From assembly GCF_022682495.2 (NCBI RefSeq), contig NC_071393.1:99561010-99625009 (forward strand): a stretch of DNA of 64,000 bases. The letters are read 5' to 3'. A model generated the notes under the pieces. The model was not told the origin of the DNA, searched no databases, and saw only the letters and a list, made by a program, of their open reading frames with translations. A program made the position numbers and the translations under genes. Shown piece by piece: positions 35,451 to 48,604 of this stretch. Every line of letters starts with the position of its first letter. The first letter of the stretch is position 1. The DNA is from Desmodus rotundus (lineage: Eukaryota; Chordata; Mammalia; Chiroptera; Phyllostomidae).

Positions 35451-37344
35451 GAACTGTACTGATTCTGTGGTTCCTTGTACTTCCTCCCAACCCGCAGCAT
35501 AGCCATTGCAGGTAAAGGGAATAATTACAATGTGCAAAGACAGGAAGCACTCAGAGTCTGCCCCTCTGACAGGCAGAGGATGCTCCCTTTTTGGGGCCAG
35601 CACTCAACTTCTCTCAGGTGAGACTTGACATTGAAGCCTTAAATGCACTTGGAGAGGTGAGGGCAGAGTAGGGCCAAAAAGGAAAAGACTCCAGGGATTG
35701 GTTGTATTTTTTAAGCTAAATGAGGGTTTGAGAACAGAGGTAGGGACATTGAGAACATAAAAGTGTCCATTTTTATTATAAAAAGTGATCTGTAGTGTGC
35801 AGTGAGCTCTCAGTTCTATTGTTTGCCCTGCTGAGATACACTGAGCTGTTTTGCTGTCTTCCCACCCCACGCTGAAATCATCAGTTTGACATTACGTTTG
35901 CTTCTAACACCAGGCTTCACCAAGGTGCATTTAAGTTTATTTGGAGGAAGTCATGAAGAGCAAAGCAAAATAGTGGGTTTTAGATCTTAACCTTTAAAAA
36001 CATCCCATCTCTTCCCTTCTAAATAAGACATAGAAATTACAGGCAAAAGTAGATTCATATGTAAGAAAAAAGGCATACGGTTTATCTCTGACTCTTGAAT
36101 GAGCGTTGGACTAATGTTTTCAGGGGCGGGGGTGCAGAAATGTAGACCTGAGGTTGGTGTTCCCGTGTGCTGTGACCTTGCACAAATCACCCTTGACACA
36201 GGAGGGTGGTGGCTCCAATACCTTTCCCTGTCAGAGATTTCTAATTTTTTGTGTGATTATTTTTGTTATTCTTTACCAACTCTTATTTTTAAAAAGTCAA
36301 TATAATAGAGTAACATTTATAGTGATCTGAGTATAAAATCATCTTAAGACAATCATTTTGAAAAAAATACTTGGAGATAGGTACCAGATATCTGTATTTC
36401 TCTCTTTTCAGCCTCATTCATATGAAATGACTTTCACTTCTGTCCTGATCAATGACTCATTGTGTGGGCACCTTTCTTATGCTCTGTAACAGTTCAGAGA
36501 GAGGAGGCCCTTGGAGGCAAATGCAACTGTCTGACTTGAGGCAAGTTGCCAAACACAAGTCAGCTGGTTCCTTTTCCTTGGGCTATTAATTAGGAAAAGA
36601 GTCTTCCCTCCTTCCTGGGCTGTGCTGACCTTCTCATTTTTTGTCTCTGACCATTAGCAGTCCCATTTGGTCAGGTAATTCCATTTGAGTGCATAATCCA
36701 TCCAGCAACATGGTAAATAATTCTGTCTGGGATCAAATGTCTATTGCTTATCTGGAGCTGATGTCACTTTGAATTACAATCACCATACTTCTTTTCTCTG
36801 ACCCTTTTCCCAATTTAATAGCATTAAAATTCTTTAAATTCAGACTTTCTTTTGTAAGTCAGGGTCTCTAGTTCAACTAAGACCCACCTACCACTGTATG
36901 AATAACAGTAAATAACATGAAACCTTCAAAATCAGTCATATCTGATTCTTTATGTCATTGGCTCAGATTATGATCCCATATCATTTAAGTCAGTCTCGAT
37001 CGTGTGACCAGGGATCAAATAAGAATTGAAGTCCAAAGCTAAAGAAAACTACTGGTATCTTTTTTCCAGCTTCTGGTGTCAGCTTTTGTCACATATTTAA
37101 ATGAAGTTCCTTGCCTTTCTCACTGTCGCTTGAACCGTTTGTTTACCTTTAAGCCTGTGACCTGGAGAAGTCACATATTGTGTACTTAGCGTTTTGCATT
37201 TCTTAGCTAGAGATAAATTATTATTCTTTGTGCTTCACTGTTTTATTATTCAAGATTAAACCACACCGCCTTTCACAGGTATTACAAAGCAAGTTTATAG
37301 TCGTGCTTATTTTATTTTCCTGGAGGACTCTTTATGCACCAGAT
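35451..37344. other. unassigned non-coding DNA
   Basis: No exon or confident repeat. Parts at 36.4-36.9 kb look complex and non-repetitive and could hold conserved non-coding elements, which needs alignment to test. Confidence 0.4.
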
Positions 37345-37720
37345 CCTTCTTTATTTTTTTCCTCTAGCTTTATTAAAACATAATTAGCACATAAAACTGC
37401 AAGTTTAACATATACAAGGTAATGATTTAAAACATAATATATTGCAAAATAATTACCACAATAAGGCTAGTTAACACATCCATCACCTCCCATAATTATC
37501 ATTGTGTGTGTGTGTGTGTGTGTGTGTGTGGTGAGAAAATTTAAGATCTGTCCTCTTAGCAACTTTTGGGTGTATAGTAAGTATTGTTAGTTATAGTCGC
37601 CATGCCATACATTGGATTTCTAGGGCTTAGTCATCTTATAACTGGATGTCTGCACCCTTTGACTGACATCTCCCATTTCCCTCACCCCCTAGCCCCTGGC
37701 AACCAGCATTCTACTCAGAG
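37345..37720 (-). mobile_element. L1 3'-UTR fragment
   Basis: Antisense L1 3' UTR: CTTTATTAAAACATAATTAGCACATAAAACTGC, AATTACCACAATAAGGCTAGTTAACACATCCATCACC, then a (GT)n tract, then GTATTGTTAGTTATAGTCGCCATG and CCCCTAGCCCCTGGCAACCAGCATTCTACTC. Confidence 0.88.
37504..37530. repeat. (GT)n microsatellite inside the L1 3' UTR
   Basis: About 13 uninterrupted units. Confidence 0.95.
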
Positions 37721-37894
37721 AAAAATCTTTATTTAACCTAACGTATCAGTATATTTCATGTTAATACTATAAAGTCTTTTTTTATTTCTTCCTCTCTTTG
37801 GAAAAAAAAATGTTTAGGTGCCTGTCCTAGTTGCTTCCATTGTACCTGGGCTTTCTTCTATCTTAACACATAAGATGCCATGTTGAAATTGCCT

Positions 37895-38010
37895 GTTTGG
37901 GGTCTGTCTTCACCTTTAGAGCATTAGCTCCCCGAAAACTGGGTTGTGTCCAATTCCTTGTTCTATCCTTGGCTCCCAGCAATGCCTGGCACATTAAGTA
38001 GACAAACCCA
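37895..38010 (+). mobile_element. L2 3'-end remnant
   Basis: GTCTGTCTTCACCTTTAGAGCATTAGCTCC, TTGTGTCCAATTCCTTG and CCCAGCAATGCCTGGCACATTAAGTAG match L2 sense order. Confidence 0.6.
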
Positions 38011-40295
38011 AAATCTCTTGATTACACTGATATTTGAAAGGAAAGTAGCCACAGAGGGTGGCAAGATTTCTGTTTAATTGCCCAGTTAGATTAAATAAAG
38101 CCGCCCAGGTGTTTAAGAAGACTGATCTGTTACATAAGGAAGACTGAAAGTCTTTAAAACTAAGCCTTTCGGTGCTCTTTGCAAACAATGGGGAGAAAAG
38201 ACGATTGATCTCCTGAGAAATTAAAACCCTACGGCATTGTTGTGACACCAAAACCCTTCATGAAAATACCGCATTTCCTCCGAAGTCCCTCTTGGGTGTT
38301 TGCCTTTGCCAGCCTGGGAGCTATCACAGTACCCGGTGTGAACTGTGCCATTGTTTCATAGAAGTCATGGACTCGCTTTGTTTGCACTAAACCATAACTT
38401 CAGTAATTTTAAAAGACTGTTACTAAAGATCCTCTTTTGTCATTTGTGTGTATGTGGAACATTTATGAATAAAAAGCATTTCATAAGTAAGTGGGATTAC
38501 TGACATTAGGGTTTCTAGGAGCAAATTCTAGGAATTTCAAATGACTTTGTAATGTCAGAGTATTGATTAGACCTGTGTAAAATGAAGTGGGCTTATTTGC
38601 TTAATCAGGAGTCACCTGAATAACAGGCCCATCAAGTAAGTTGGCTTAGATACAAGGTTGTTTACTGTATCTTTTCTAGCTTTTTAAATAGCTTCTGTGA
38701 TGGGCCACTGACTTCATTCATCCCATTCCTATCTACCCCCTTCGGTGGGCGCAGCTCCTAATTGCACGACCCACCTAACATTTGCTCAAGGAGGGAAAAG
38801 ATGTGAGGGTGCTAAGAATCCGGAGTCACTCACTAAGCAGCCTTTCAAACACACAAGGTTTCTGAAAATGATCACCTATAAATCAGAAATCTCTGGCAAC
38901 TTTAGCAGAATTTTCCTCTCCAAGCAAGGCAAAGGGTGAAGAAACAATAGCAGGCATCAATCACAACTCTAACCCTTGTGAGCCTACAGCCAAAAGTAAT
39001 TCGGTGTGGGTGAGGTTAATGCCATCCAGGTGCTGAAACTAAATGTAATCCACCTCTCTTTCCTACTCAGTTTTGGTTTGATTTTCATGGAAGTATTCTT
39101 TAGGATGAGAGAAGGCCGAACCCACTTGCCACAGGGACCCCCCTCAATCCTTCCATGCTTGGCAGGGTAGAAAGCCCAAGGAGGATGTGAGGCTGGCATT
39201 GAGAGGAGGGGCTGGCAGTAGTAATTGATGTGGGCTGCTCTGATGCCAGTTTGACAGATAAAATGAAAAATTTTATGGAACATACAATGCCTCTGGAAAA
39301 TTATTTGCTAGGATGATAATATCTGTTCCCACCAGCCAGAAGAAAATGTGTCATCCTAATTTTAAACTCACCAGTAATGAAAGCATCTATCTCCAAGGCT
39401 TCCAGAACGTGTTTCTATGCAGACTACTAATCACCACCTCTGTCTGTGATGTGGCCCATTCATCTTAGCCTCAACCTGTATGACACTGTAAACAACCCTC
39501 AGCCAAGCGAATAATGCTTTATTTAACCAGGCGTGAATCACTCTTCTGGCTCTTTTGTGTGTACTTCCTTTGGTGTATTTTGGTTAGCACACTGTACAAA
39601 TATGGTTTGAACACTTATTTCTCTTCAGCAGAGACAGCTTTGCTTTATTCCAGGGCCACAAATTGCTTGCCCAGCCCTGTCCTGCCTTGTCTCTTGGTGA
39701 TGAGGCCTGACTATCCCATCACCACCATAAACAAAATGTTTGTGAGTGTGAACCCCCATTCTTGACCCTATTTACTAGAGGAAATTAGTCATTTTCATAG
39801 AAAAGAGCTAGTAAGAAAAGAGACTTCTATTTTCTGGGATTTTCTAGTAAAAGTACTAGTTCTCAGAGATATAAAAAGTAGCTTATATTCACCATCTGTG
39901 ACCTTGGTCAAATCACCTGCTCTCTCTATTGTTTCTTCATCGGAAAATCTGTTTTTGATTTGCCTCAAAGGTGTTTCCTCAAAACAGTGGACAGTACAGT
40001 ATGTTCTTGAAGGTAACCTTCCACAATTATACTTACCATTCTATATTAATAACTTAAATTCAATGGAGCAAATATGCCTCAGGAGTGTAACTTAGAAGTT
40101 AGCATCAAATTCCCTAACCTGTATAGGTGAGAACAATATTTACAGGGTCTAACAGGAAACCTGTTTTAAAGCTAACTTCCTGTGAGGTCTTTTTTAAAGT
40201 TCCAAAGTACCAAAGCTCTCAAGACCCATCTATGAATAATCAACAGAAGCAAACCCCATCTTGGGAAATGACTCATTTGATAAAGGTATTATAGG
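38011..40295. other. unassigned non-coding DNA
   Basis: No exon supported; ORFs at 38.0-38.25 and 38.98-39.28 kb (minus) and at 39.5-40.1 kb (plus) lack domains. Confidence 0.45.
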
Positions 40296-41524
40296 TACCT
40301 CATTCATTCATTCATTCATTCACTCTGCAAATACTTATTAAGCCAAGCACTGTTCTAGGCACCAGTGATTCTGCAATGATCAAAACAGACCAATTCTCTG
40401 TGCTCATGGGGCCTGTATTTTAGTAGGTAATACACGCACTACAAATAAATGAAGATAAAATATGTCATGTGGTGTTAAGTGACAAGAAAAACATAAAACG
40501 GGGTAAAGAGGATGAGAAGAGCAAGAAGCAGGGGTGGGATTTTAGACAGGAAAGCCAGGGAGGGCCTCTGATAAGTTGATGCTCGAGTAGACATTGAATA
40601 AAGTGAGGACGTAAACTGTAAGAAGAACATTCCAGATAGTGGAGTCAGTAAGTGCAAAGGCCCCAGGACAGCAGAATGCTTGCGATGTTCTAGGAACAGC
40701 AAGAAGACACTATCAGTGCATTAGAGTGAAGAAGGGGAGACTGATGGAAGATGAAATCAGAGAGATGCCCATGGATGTTGTTATCCAGCTCCCCTAGAGC
40801 ATGTATAGGACTGAGCTTTTACTCTGAGAGAGGTGGGAAGTCACTGGAGAGTTATGAGCAGAGAACTGACATCATTGACATATGTGTTATTAATGAACAC
40901 TCTGGTTGCTATTTGAAAAATGGACTGAAAGGGGTAAGGGTAAAATCAGGGAAGATAGGATGATATTGAAATGTTCAAGAAATAAAGGTGGCAAAGCCAG
41001 TATGGTAGTAGTGGAAGGGAGAGATGGGGTTGGGTTCTGGAGATATTTTGAAGGAAGAGTCCAAAATTATACGTGAAATGTGAAACAAAAAAGAAGCAAG
41101 ACTGTCCTAAATATTTTTAATCTGAGCAACCAGAGGAATGGAGCAGCCATTGATCTCCATTAAAAAAAAATGTGGGAGGAGCAGGTTTGGGGGAGAAAAT
41201 CGAGAACTTGGTTTGGGACATGGCAAGTCTGAGACGCCCATTCATGTGGAGAGAGCAGGTAGATAGTTGGATATATGGGTCTTGAGTTCAGGAGCAAGAC
41301 TGGTAATCGAGATGTAAATTTAAGAGATGTAGACAAAGGGATAGTATTTACAGTCAAGGGTCTGAATGAGGTCATGGAAGGGAGGATAAGGGGTGAGTGT
41401 AAAGGTAGAAAATAAAAGTGCAAACACAGTGAAACCTGGGGATCAAGGAGATGAGTAAAACCGAGATGGGGGACTGAGAAGGAACTGACAGTAAAGGGAG
41501 ACAAGGATCAAGAAATCAAAAGCA
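40296..41524 (-). mobile_element. L2-like ancient LINE fragment
   Basis: From (CATT)n at 40301-40321 through AAGCCAAGCACTGTTCTAGGCACC, GAGAACATTCCAGATAGTGGAG, AAGTGCAAAGGCCCCAGGACAG, TTTTACTCTGAGAGAGGTGGGAAG, GAGCAGAGAACTGACATCATTGAC and GGAGGAGCAGGTTTGGGGGAGAA. This order recurs across placental genomes. I assign it as L2-like from the 3' end; the exact family is uncertain. Confidence 0.6.
40301..40321. repeat. (CATT)n microsatellite
   Basis: Five CATT units, corresponding to the antisense of an ATG-A tail such as that of L2. Confidence 0.9.
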
Positions 41525-42204
41525 TAAAAAGTGTTAGCAAGGAGGTAGAGAATTCGAAACCAGGTGCACTGCAGTGTTGGTGGGAATGTAAGATGGTGCA
41601 GCTGCTGTGGAATACACTATGGAGATTCCAAAAAAAATTAAAAATAAAATTTCCATATGGTCATGCAATCCAGCTTCTGAGTATATAGTCAAAAGAATTA
41701 AAAGCAGGATCTTGAAGAGATATTTGTACGTCCATGTTCATAGCAGCATTATTCACAATAACCAAGACATGGGAGCAACCCAAATGTCTATTGATGAGTG
41801 AACAGATAAACAATATGTAATATGTACATATAATGGAAGATTACTTAGCCGTAAAAAAAGAAAGAAATCCTGTCAGATGCTGCATGTGGATAAAACTGGA
41901 GGACATTATGCTAAATGAAATAAGCCAGTTACAAAAGACAAATACTGTATGATTCCATTTATATGAAGTATCTAAAGTAGTCAAACTATTAGAAACAGAA
42001 AGTAGAATTGTGGTTGCCAGAGGCTGGGGAGAGGGGGAAATGAGGAGTTGTTGTTCAATCAGCATTGAGTTTTAGTTTTGAAAGATGAAAAAGTTCTAGA
42101 GATTTGTTGCAAAATGTAAACAAGTCAACGCTACTGAACTGTACACTTAAAGTTGGTAGAGATGGTAAATTTCATTGTGTGTCTTTACCACAATTATGAA
42201 TGAA
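41525..42204 (+). mobile_element. old L1M, end of ORF2 and 3' UTR
   Basis: AAAAGTGTTAGCAAGGAGGT, GTTGGTGGGAATGTAAGATGGTGCAGCTGCTGTGG, TAGCAGCATTATTCACAATAACCAAGACATGG, ACTGGAGGACATTATGCTAAATGAAATAAGCC, GGTTGCCAGAGGCTGGGGAG and GAACTGTACACTTAAAG are in sense order. It lies between halves of the L2-like element, so it probably inserted into it. Confidence 0.93.
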
Positions 42205-42879
42205 TGAATGAAGCACAATTAAGAGGAGGTAGTAGAGGTTTGGGGAGAGAGAAGAAGGTGTGGAAAATGTCATTGGAATTTGACTAAGGAAATGTGGAAG
42301 AAATGCTGGGCAGCCCTAAGGACCCACTTGAAGTTAATATCTATAAGTTTGTGGTTGTGTATTTACTCAACACTCCTTAGTTTCCCAAGGACAGATTGAG
42401 GGTTGGATTCAACCAGGTTTAGGGATTTTATCAGCTGATGCGATTAAGGGAGAAAGAGACAGAGTTTCTGTGACTTGCAAGGAAGTGACCACTTGATAGA
42501 CCATGGACTCTCTCTAATCCTGGTAAGGTGGCATTAGAGGACGTGAGCGTTTGGAGGGACAGTGAAGAAGCAGGAGGCTCAATAGATTGGTGTCTTGGAT
42601 TCTTAGAATTGGAGTACAGTGGGAGTTACCCGGAAAGACAGGAAATGGACATGAGAGAATAGAAAGCTTGAAATCCTTCTTTCAACCAACTGGGGTCCTC
42701 TTGGTCTTACAGCTTTTCTGCATGTTTGCCCACTTTCCTTGGACATTTAATTTTGGAATTTGGGCTGAAACTTAACTATGTTGAGAGAGTCCTAGGGCTG
42801 TAGGATTTCATGATACAGTGACAGAAATGGAACTATGTTAATATCTCTAGAACAACTAGCAAAAAGAGCTAGAGAGGTA
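42205..42879. other. possible continuation of the L2-like element
   Basis: AGAGGAGGTAGTAGAGGTTTGGGGAGAG and a purine-rich run resemble the continuation of the element interrupted by the L1. Beyond about 42.5 kb nothing is recognised. Confidence 0.35.
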
Positions 42880-43035
42880 TCAATCACTCATCTCAATTCT
42901 CTCATTTTACAGAAGGGGAAATTAAGGCCAAGAAGGGTGAACTGACTCATTAATGATTATGCAGCAAAGTTGAGGCTCAAATCTAGGCCTCCAGCACTCT
43001 GAAGGCCTGAATTCAGCACCCTGTATTGCCCCATG
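42880..43035 (-). mobile_element. MIR SINE remnant
   Basis: CTCATTTTACAGAAGGGGAAATTAAGGCCAAGAAGGGTGAACTGA, AAGTTGAGGCTCAAATCTAGG and CACCCTGTATTGCCCC fit antisense MIR. Confidence 0.65.
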
Positions 43036-45664
43036 CTGATTCGCACAGTTTCTCCCTAAACCGGGTTCAGCACCTGTGGGCCATGACTGCCAGCTCACTG
43101 AGCATCCTCATGGCTCTGCTACGTCCATACCCCCTCTGTCTTTCCATTCACATCTTTATCGAGAGACACCACAGTTATTAAAAGGAGATGTCCTCTAAGG
43201 AGTTCCTTTGGGATCTACATAATTATCTGTTTCTCCTTCCACACAACACTGAACCTATTTTATTAAAGGGCAGGGACCTGCTTAGCAAATACTATTCACT
43301 CACCATAGAGTGTGAGGGGTCAACAGAGAGAGCAGGCTATCACTTTGACTTGCTTGACTCCCTTCCCCCCGCCCCCATTTTCCTAATAGGGTTTCCCTAG
43401 TAGGGACTGCCCACGTGGGACAGAGAGGGAAGACAGCTGAGTAAGAAACCCGAACCTTAATATGCTTCCAATTTAGAGAGTATGACATGTTAGAAATACT
43501 CAAGAAACAGTGAAAAGTGCACCTAACTTTTTAACCGGGTTAGAAGTCCTTGATTCTGATGCTGGGTTATAGCTGTTTTTTAAGGCAATTCATTTCATCA
43601 CCCTGACCCTTAAGTCTTTTTAATCTGTGAAATAAGAATCTTGGTTCAGTGGGTTTCAGATGTCTTACATTTAGCCTCTCTCTAAGCTAGTGGCATAAAT
43701 TTGCAGAGGAGCCTTTTTCTAACTTGCTCATTCCCAGCAGAATCCTGAACCCTCATCCTGGAGAGGCCTCCTTTCATGAGCCCCTAAGGGGCTGCCCAAA
43801 CCGGACCAAATGTTAAACAAAACGCAGCGCCACTCTGGGCTCCATACATTTACAGGTATTTTCTCAACCCGTGTCACAGTGATTAAAGGTAATAAGTCAG
43901 TGGTTATGAAAAAGATTTTTGTTTTGGATAGATAGTTCTGCAAGATAATTTCTGGGTCCTGCTCAAGTCTGAGATTTAATAACTCCAGGAATTTCAGAGT
44001 ATATGAATTAAGGTCAGTTCAGTTCACAGCCTTTGCTTTCTCAGAACTGGTCTAGATGTCTGGGGACTGATCTCAGAGGTGTGCATTCTATGAGGGCAGG
44101 CTAGGAAAGGAAGAAAGTGAGCAGCCAAAGTGGTTAAAGAGCTCCCGAAAATAGTTGCTGCAATTGAGATACTTTCGGGACTACATATGCACGATCATCA
44201 ACCCTTTGCATCAGCACACCAAAACACTGAATTTTAATGATAAAACTGACTTTACAAAATGTAGCTGTAAGAGGAACTCCTGGTTCCCACGTTCTGATTT
44301 CAGACAAGTTCATTTCACCCTTTGGAGAAGCCAAATACACCTCGCTTCTGTGGGGCAGCGCCCCTTTTTCGACTCTCTTCTCCTGCAGTCCAGGCTGTTC
44401 CTGACTCAGTGTGTGCCGTAGCTGTCTATGTTCTTAGTTAGGGATGAAGTAAAAAAAAAAAAAAGTTACTCGTCTCTTCGTCTTTAATTTCTTATGTTTT
44501 TCCTCTACATTCCTCCTTACGATCAGAGGGATATTGGCGTGGCAATTTATTTTATGCACTTAGAGCAGTAGTTTTAAAAACAAGATCGTTTAAAAGAATA
44601 AAAAGTTGTCTCTGTATGACATTTCAGAGATATGCAATAGACTTAAAAGATGTGATATAAAATTTGACCCGTGAGTAATGGGGAAACCTCATTCTCTTAA
44701 ATAACCTCATTCTCATAAGGATGTCAGGAGGAGGAGGAACAAATCTTGTAGTGTGGATAATGAGAAAACACCTCAGAAGGTCAACCTTTATGCAGGGTCC
44801 AGCAAATGATTATGTATATTAGTTCATATTATCTTCCCAGCATGATATTACACACGAAAAAAATAAGCACTCCAAGAGGGGGAGAGGCACTTGGAAAGTT
44901 ACCGAGAAGGTTAACCAGGTTGTCTATCGATGGAAGGGCTATAGAAGATTTTTGTTTTCTGAATCTCTGCATTTTTCACAGAGATAATGGCTATGTATTT
45001 GTTTGATGAGAAAAAGTATTTTAAAAAGTGAACTGGAGAAAAATGGGCCTCCTGCTTTCCCTGACATTTAACTAATAAAGAGGAGACAAGGCCTTCTCTG
45101 CCTTGTTTTCAGAGCCGTGGCCTCACACTGGGATTCTGTCTGAGATGAGCGGTCACAGAGGACTGTGGGGGGGCGGGGGGGGGGGGGGGCGAGGCCGAAG
45201 TTACAGAGGAGCTTTCAGCATTGGGCTGATGTTTATGCTCTCAAACAGAGCGTTTGTGTCACTTTGCAAAGTGGGAAGACTTATTGATGCTTTACATGCT
45301 GCCAAAAACAACCTGGAATGCATCTGGTCACTTGAGGATCTGTCCCTTTTTTGGCTGGAGCCCAGATATGATGAGAGGGAAGAGGGGCAAGTTCCAAGCT
45401 TGTCTTTTGCCCCAAGAATGTGGGCACACTTGAAGATCAGATGCAATACAGAATCTGCGAGGCGCCCTTTGGGAACCATGCTTAATAAGCCCATTTGCTA
45501 CCAAACAAAAGCCATTGTTAGCGATCCATATTCAGAAACATCTGCTTGGTGAGGCTTCAGAGAGGGGCGTGGATGGTGCTGTGTGCCAGGTACTCATCCT
45601 CGGAAGCAGCAAACATTTACTGATGCATCTAATATATGTATATTAGGCTGGGTGCTGGGGGTTC
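43036..45664. other. unassigned non-coding DNA
   Basis: No exon supported. The 149-codon ORF at 45103-45552 is probably chance; it runs through a poly-G tract and has no recognisable domain. Confidence 0.45.
45167..45189 (+). repeat. poly-G tract, G-quadruplex prone
   Basis: Runs of 7 and 15 G separated by one C. Such runs are unstable in copy number and hard to sequence, so the length here may be unreliable. Confidence 0.85.
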
Positions 45665-45925
45665 TCTGGAGGACTTTCATTCATTTAACAAATATTTATT
45701 GAGCACTCTCTGTAAATACAACAAATGAGGTCTTTGCTCTTAGCTTACACTTAGAGAAGAAAAGAGACTAATGATATATAAATTAATTCAATAACTTTAG
45801 ATTTTTGTAACATAACACATTGAAGGAAATAAACAGGGTGATGTACTGGAGAATGATGGGGGCCAGGCAGGGCCATTCAGATAGTGTCATCAGGTGGAGA
45901 TGTGGCACTTGAACACAGGTCTACA
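45665..45925 (-). mobile_element. L2-like 3'-end fragment
   Basis: TTCATTCATTTAACAAATATTTATTGAGCACTCTCTGT and a GGGCCATTCAGATAGTGTCATCAGGTGGAGATGTGGCACTTGAACA end match an antisense L2-type fragment. Confidence 0.6.
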
Positions 45926-45951
45926 GGAGAGAGCTGCTGTGGCCATGCATG

Positions 45952-45963
45952 CCCCCCCCCCCC
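45952..45963 (+). repeat. poly-C tract
   Basis: Twelve consecutive C. Confidence 0.95.
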
Positions 45964-46975
45964 AGGGCAGCGCAGCATGGCACACTGGGAAGCAGCAAGT
46001 GTGCCAGAGCCTTTGGGTGAACCTGGCTTGACCTGTTTAACCAGTGAAGAGAGACAAACTTAGAGCAATTTGGGGGATACAAGGGCAGGTTTACTAAATA
46101 TTTATGGGAGGAAGGCTGGACGAAATACTGATAACTGATAATACCAGTTAGCATGCAATTTTAAAAATAGAGAAGTGGATTGGTTTCTAATGGCACCAGC
46201 TCCTGGGCTGGGGTGGGCTTGAGGGACAGAGGAGGTTGATATGGTTGCCGAGGAAGGTTTCTCAGAGGAAGAGAGGCTTGACCTGGGCTGTCAGATACAG
46301 GCATGCATGAGGGGTAAGAGATACGGCAAAATCGTGGCTGCCGTGGTCCAGAGACCAGAGTGAGGCTGGGTTGGCTGAAGACTGGGGCTGCTGATGTGGA
46401 GCAGCAGCGGGCAGTGGAGACTTTTATGGAAACACTTGCTGTGCATGCACAGATGCTCTGCTGGCCTTTACATACAGGGGACAGGACTGAGGAGGAGGCC
46501 AAAACCAATTAGCCTGCAGTAGGCAGCAAGTTTATTCTGTGGGCACAGGAAACCTTTACAAACACTGCATGTGGATATGAGCCTTTCCCTCCAGAAGATA
46601 CCAATGAAAGGAAGTGCCTTTCTAGAATTATTGAAGTAGAACATATGCTCGGTGGCTGGTTTCCTTAGAAACACTGTGCATAACCTGGGCACAGGCTTCT
46701 GGCTCACACTCATCAAGCATTCAATAAATCCTTGTTTACTAATTCTAAATCACAATTGATTTTCATATAATCTGTATCTCTTCCATGGGTTGTCAATGCA
46801 AATTGGAAAGTTCAAAATTGAATGTGAAGATTTACTCATCTTCCTCCCAAAGATTTCCTTCCCTTTGGAATGTTAAGTTCATGCTTATTGTTAAGTTCTC
46901 ACTTAACAGAGTCATGGTTGATCATCAGCCTAGATTTTTCCCTTTGCCTTTGTTAGTCACTGATTCTTTTTCCAC
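45964..46975. other. unassigned DNA with an L2-like tail
   Basis: No exon supported. CTCATCAAGCATTCAATAAATCC at 46708-46730 looks like the sense L2 3' terminus. Confidence 0.4.
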
Positions 46976-47065
46976 GTTCCTTGTTGTGAGGATTGGAGAT
47001 TGTGTATGTAATGTTCTTAGGGCCCAGTGTCTAGTAGCTGTTCAATAAATGGTGGCGGTCATTCT
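46976..47065 (+). mobile_element. MIR 3'-end remnant
   Basis: TTGTTGTGAGGATTGGAGA, CTTAGGGCCCAGTGTCTAGTAG and TTCAATAAATGGTGG resemble the 3' part of MIR. Confidence 0.55.
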
Positions 47066-47084
47066 CTAGTCATGCCTGCTGCTT

Positions 47085-47290
47085 GCACGGCACTCCATAA
47101 GGCACACATGCTGTCACGAGCATTAAGCACACTTGTGCAGCCCTGGAGCTGTTATCTCCACTTTACAGCTGAGCCACTGAGCCCCAGAAAGATGAAATGA
47201 TTTCCCACCATAAAATAGCTGGGAGTGTCAGAATACACTAGAATTCAGGTCTCCTATCTTCTAGAGCCTGTTTTTTCACGCTTGTACCAC
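47085..47290 (-). mobile_element. MIR SINE remnant
   Basis: Antisense MIR order with CTCCACTTTACAGCTGAGCCACTGAGCCCC and AAAATAGCTGGGAGTGTCAGAAT and ending CTTGTACCACC. Together with the preceding piece it makes another pair of oppositely oriented old SINEs. Confidence 0.6.
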
Positions 47291-48604
47291 CCATCCGTTG
47301 CCTCACAGGGAATATCCCCAGACAACACTGTGATAAAAACAAATCTGAATGGAGGAGGTCCAGTTCTTACTGGGGGCAGCGGGCTGTGTTGAGGAGCTCA
47401 GCCAAAGGGCTTCTGGAGGTACCATTCTGTAAGCCTAAGGGGCCACTGGCAGAGTGGCAAGGAAGCTCCGACAGGCAGGGCTCCCTGGACTCCAGAGCTG
47501 CCTAAGGCTTGAGATCCACTGAGGATTTAGAATTGAAGCAGTGTTTTTTCTTTTTTTTTTTTTTAAGAAATTAATTAACCAATAGATAATTTCCGCCAAG
47601 GAGACAGAAGGCCGCTGCCTGTCAGATCCCCCTTGCCTGCTGTTGCGGAGTGTTAGACATCAGGAGGTTAACAGAGCCATTTCTATGGAAACAAGCTCAT
47701 TATTTTTCTTTTGTTGGAATCCTACTGGCTCATGGTCTGGGCTTCCATATTCAAAAAAATAAAGAAGGAGAAAAAAGAAGAAAGAAAATTCAACATATGC
47801 CACACAAAATACTAATCTTTTTTGTGGAGTGAACAAAGCCCATTTAACATCTAAGACTGCCAGCCCCATCTGTGAATAACAAGCAGTTTCCTTATACAAG
47901 GCTCAGATAAAAACTAAAAGCATACATGTGATTTTTAAGTTGCAATATGGCCTATTCATTCCTGTTTTGTTTTACAAAATCTGTGAGATCCTGGGACTGA
48001 GTCAACATTTTTCAAGGGCTGTGTTTTTGTCAAGGTCGTTAAAAGCCACTAACCGATGATGCCTTTTCTAAGAGGAGGGCTGCACCTCACAGAGATGTTG
48101 TTCCAAAAGCAACAGTTGACTGGGAAGTAGAAAGCTATCATTTCATGGAATGGTTTCTGGCACCCAGTGCAGCAGGGAAGCTGTGTTGTGTCTTCGTGTC
48201 CACCTACCACACGGCATAGACAGCCCCGTGCTGGTTTGAGGGAAAGCAGACAGGATCTTGTCTTTCTCCCAACGGGCGAGTGTCAATATCCCAGCAAACC
48301 TGCATGGCCGTAGTACAGAGTAGATTTTAAGGTGATGTCTCTCCCTTGGTTCCTTTTCTTCCCTATTGGCCCTTTTGCTTGCTATAGCTTCAACACTAGC
48401 CCTCATTCGTGTTTGTTCTCTCTGTCGCTACAAAGACCAGAAAAATTGCTATTATGTTTGTGAAATGACCAAACATATACCACAGGCCCCAGATTAGGAT
48501 CATTCTGCTCCCTCTAAAAATGTGAATTAAGAGGCTGGAAGAAAATCTTTCCCTGAGGAACCTGATTCAGAAACACCCTTCTCACTAATGTTCTGACTTA
48601 ATCT
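47291..48604. other. unassigned non-coding DNA
   Basis: No exon supported. An A/T-rich tract at 47547-47575 is low complexity. Confidence 0.45.

Noticed and set aside
45103..45552. 149-codon plus-strand ORF
   Set aside because: Runs through a poly-G tract and has no homology I can recognise.
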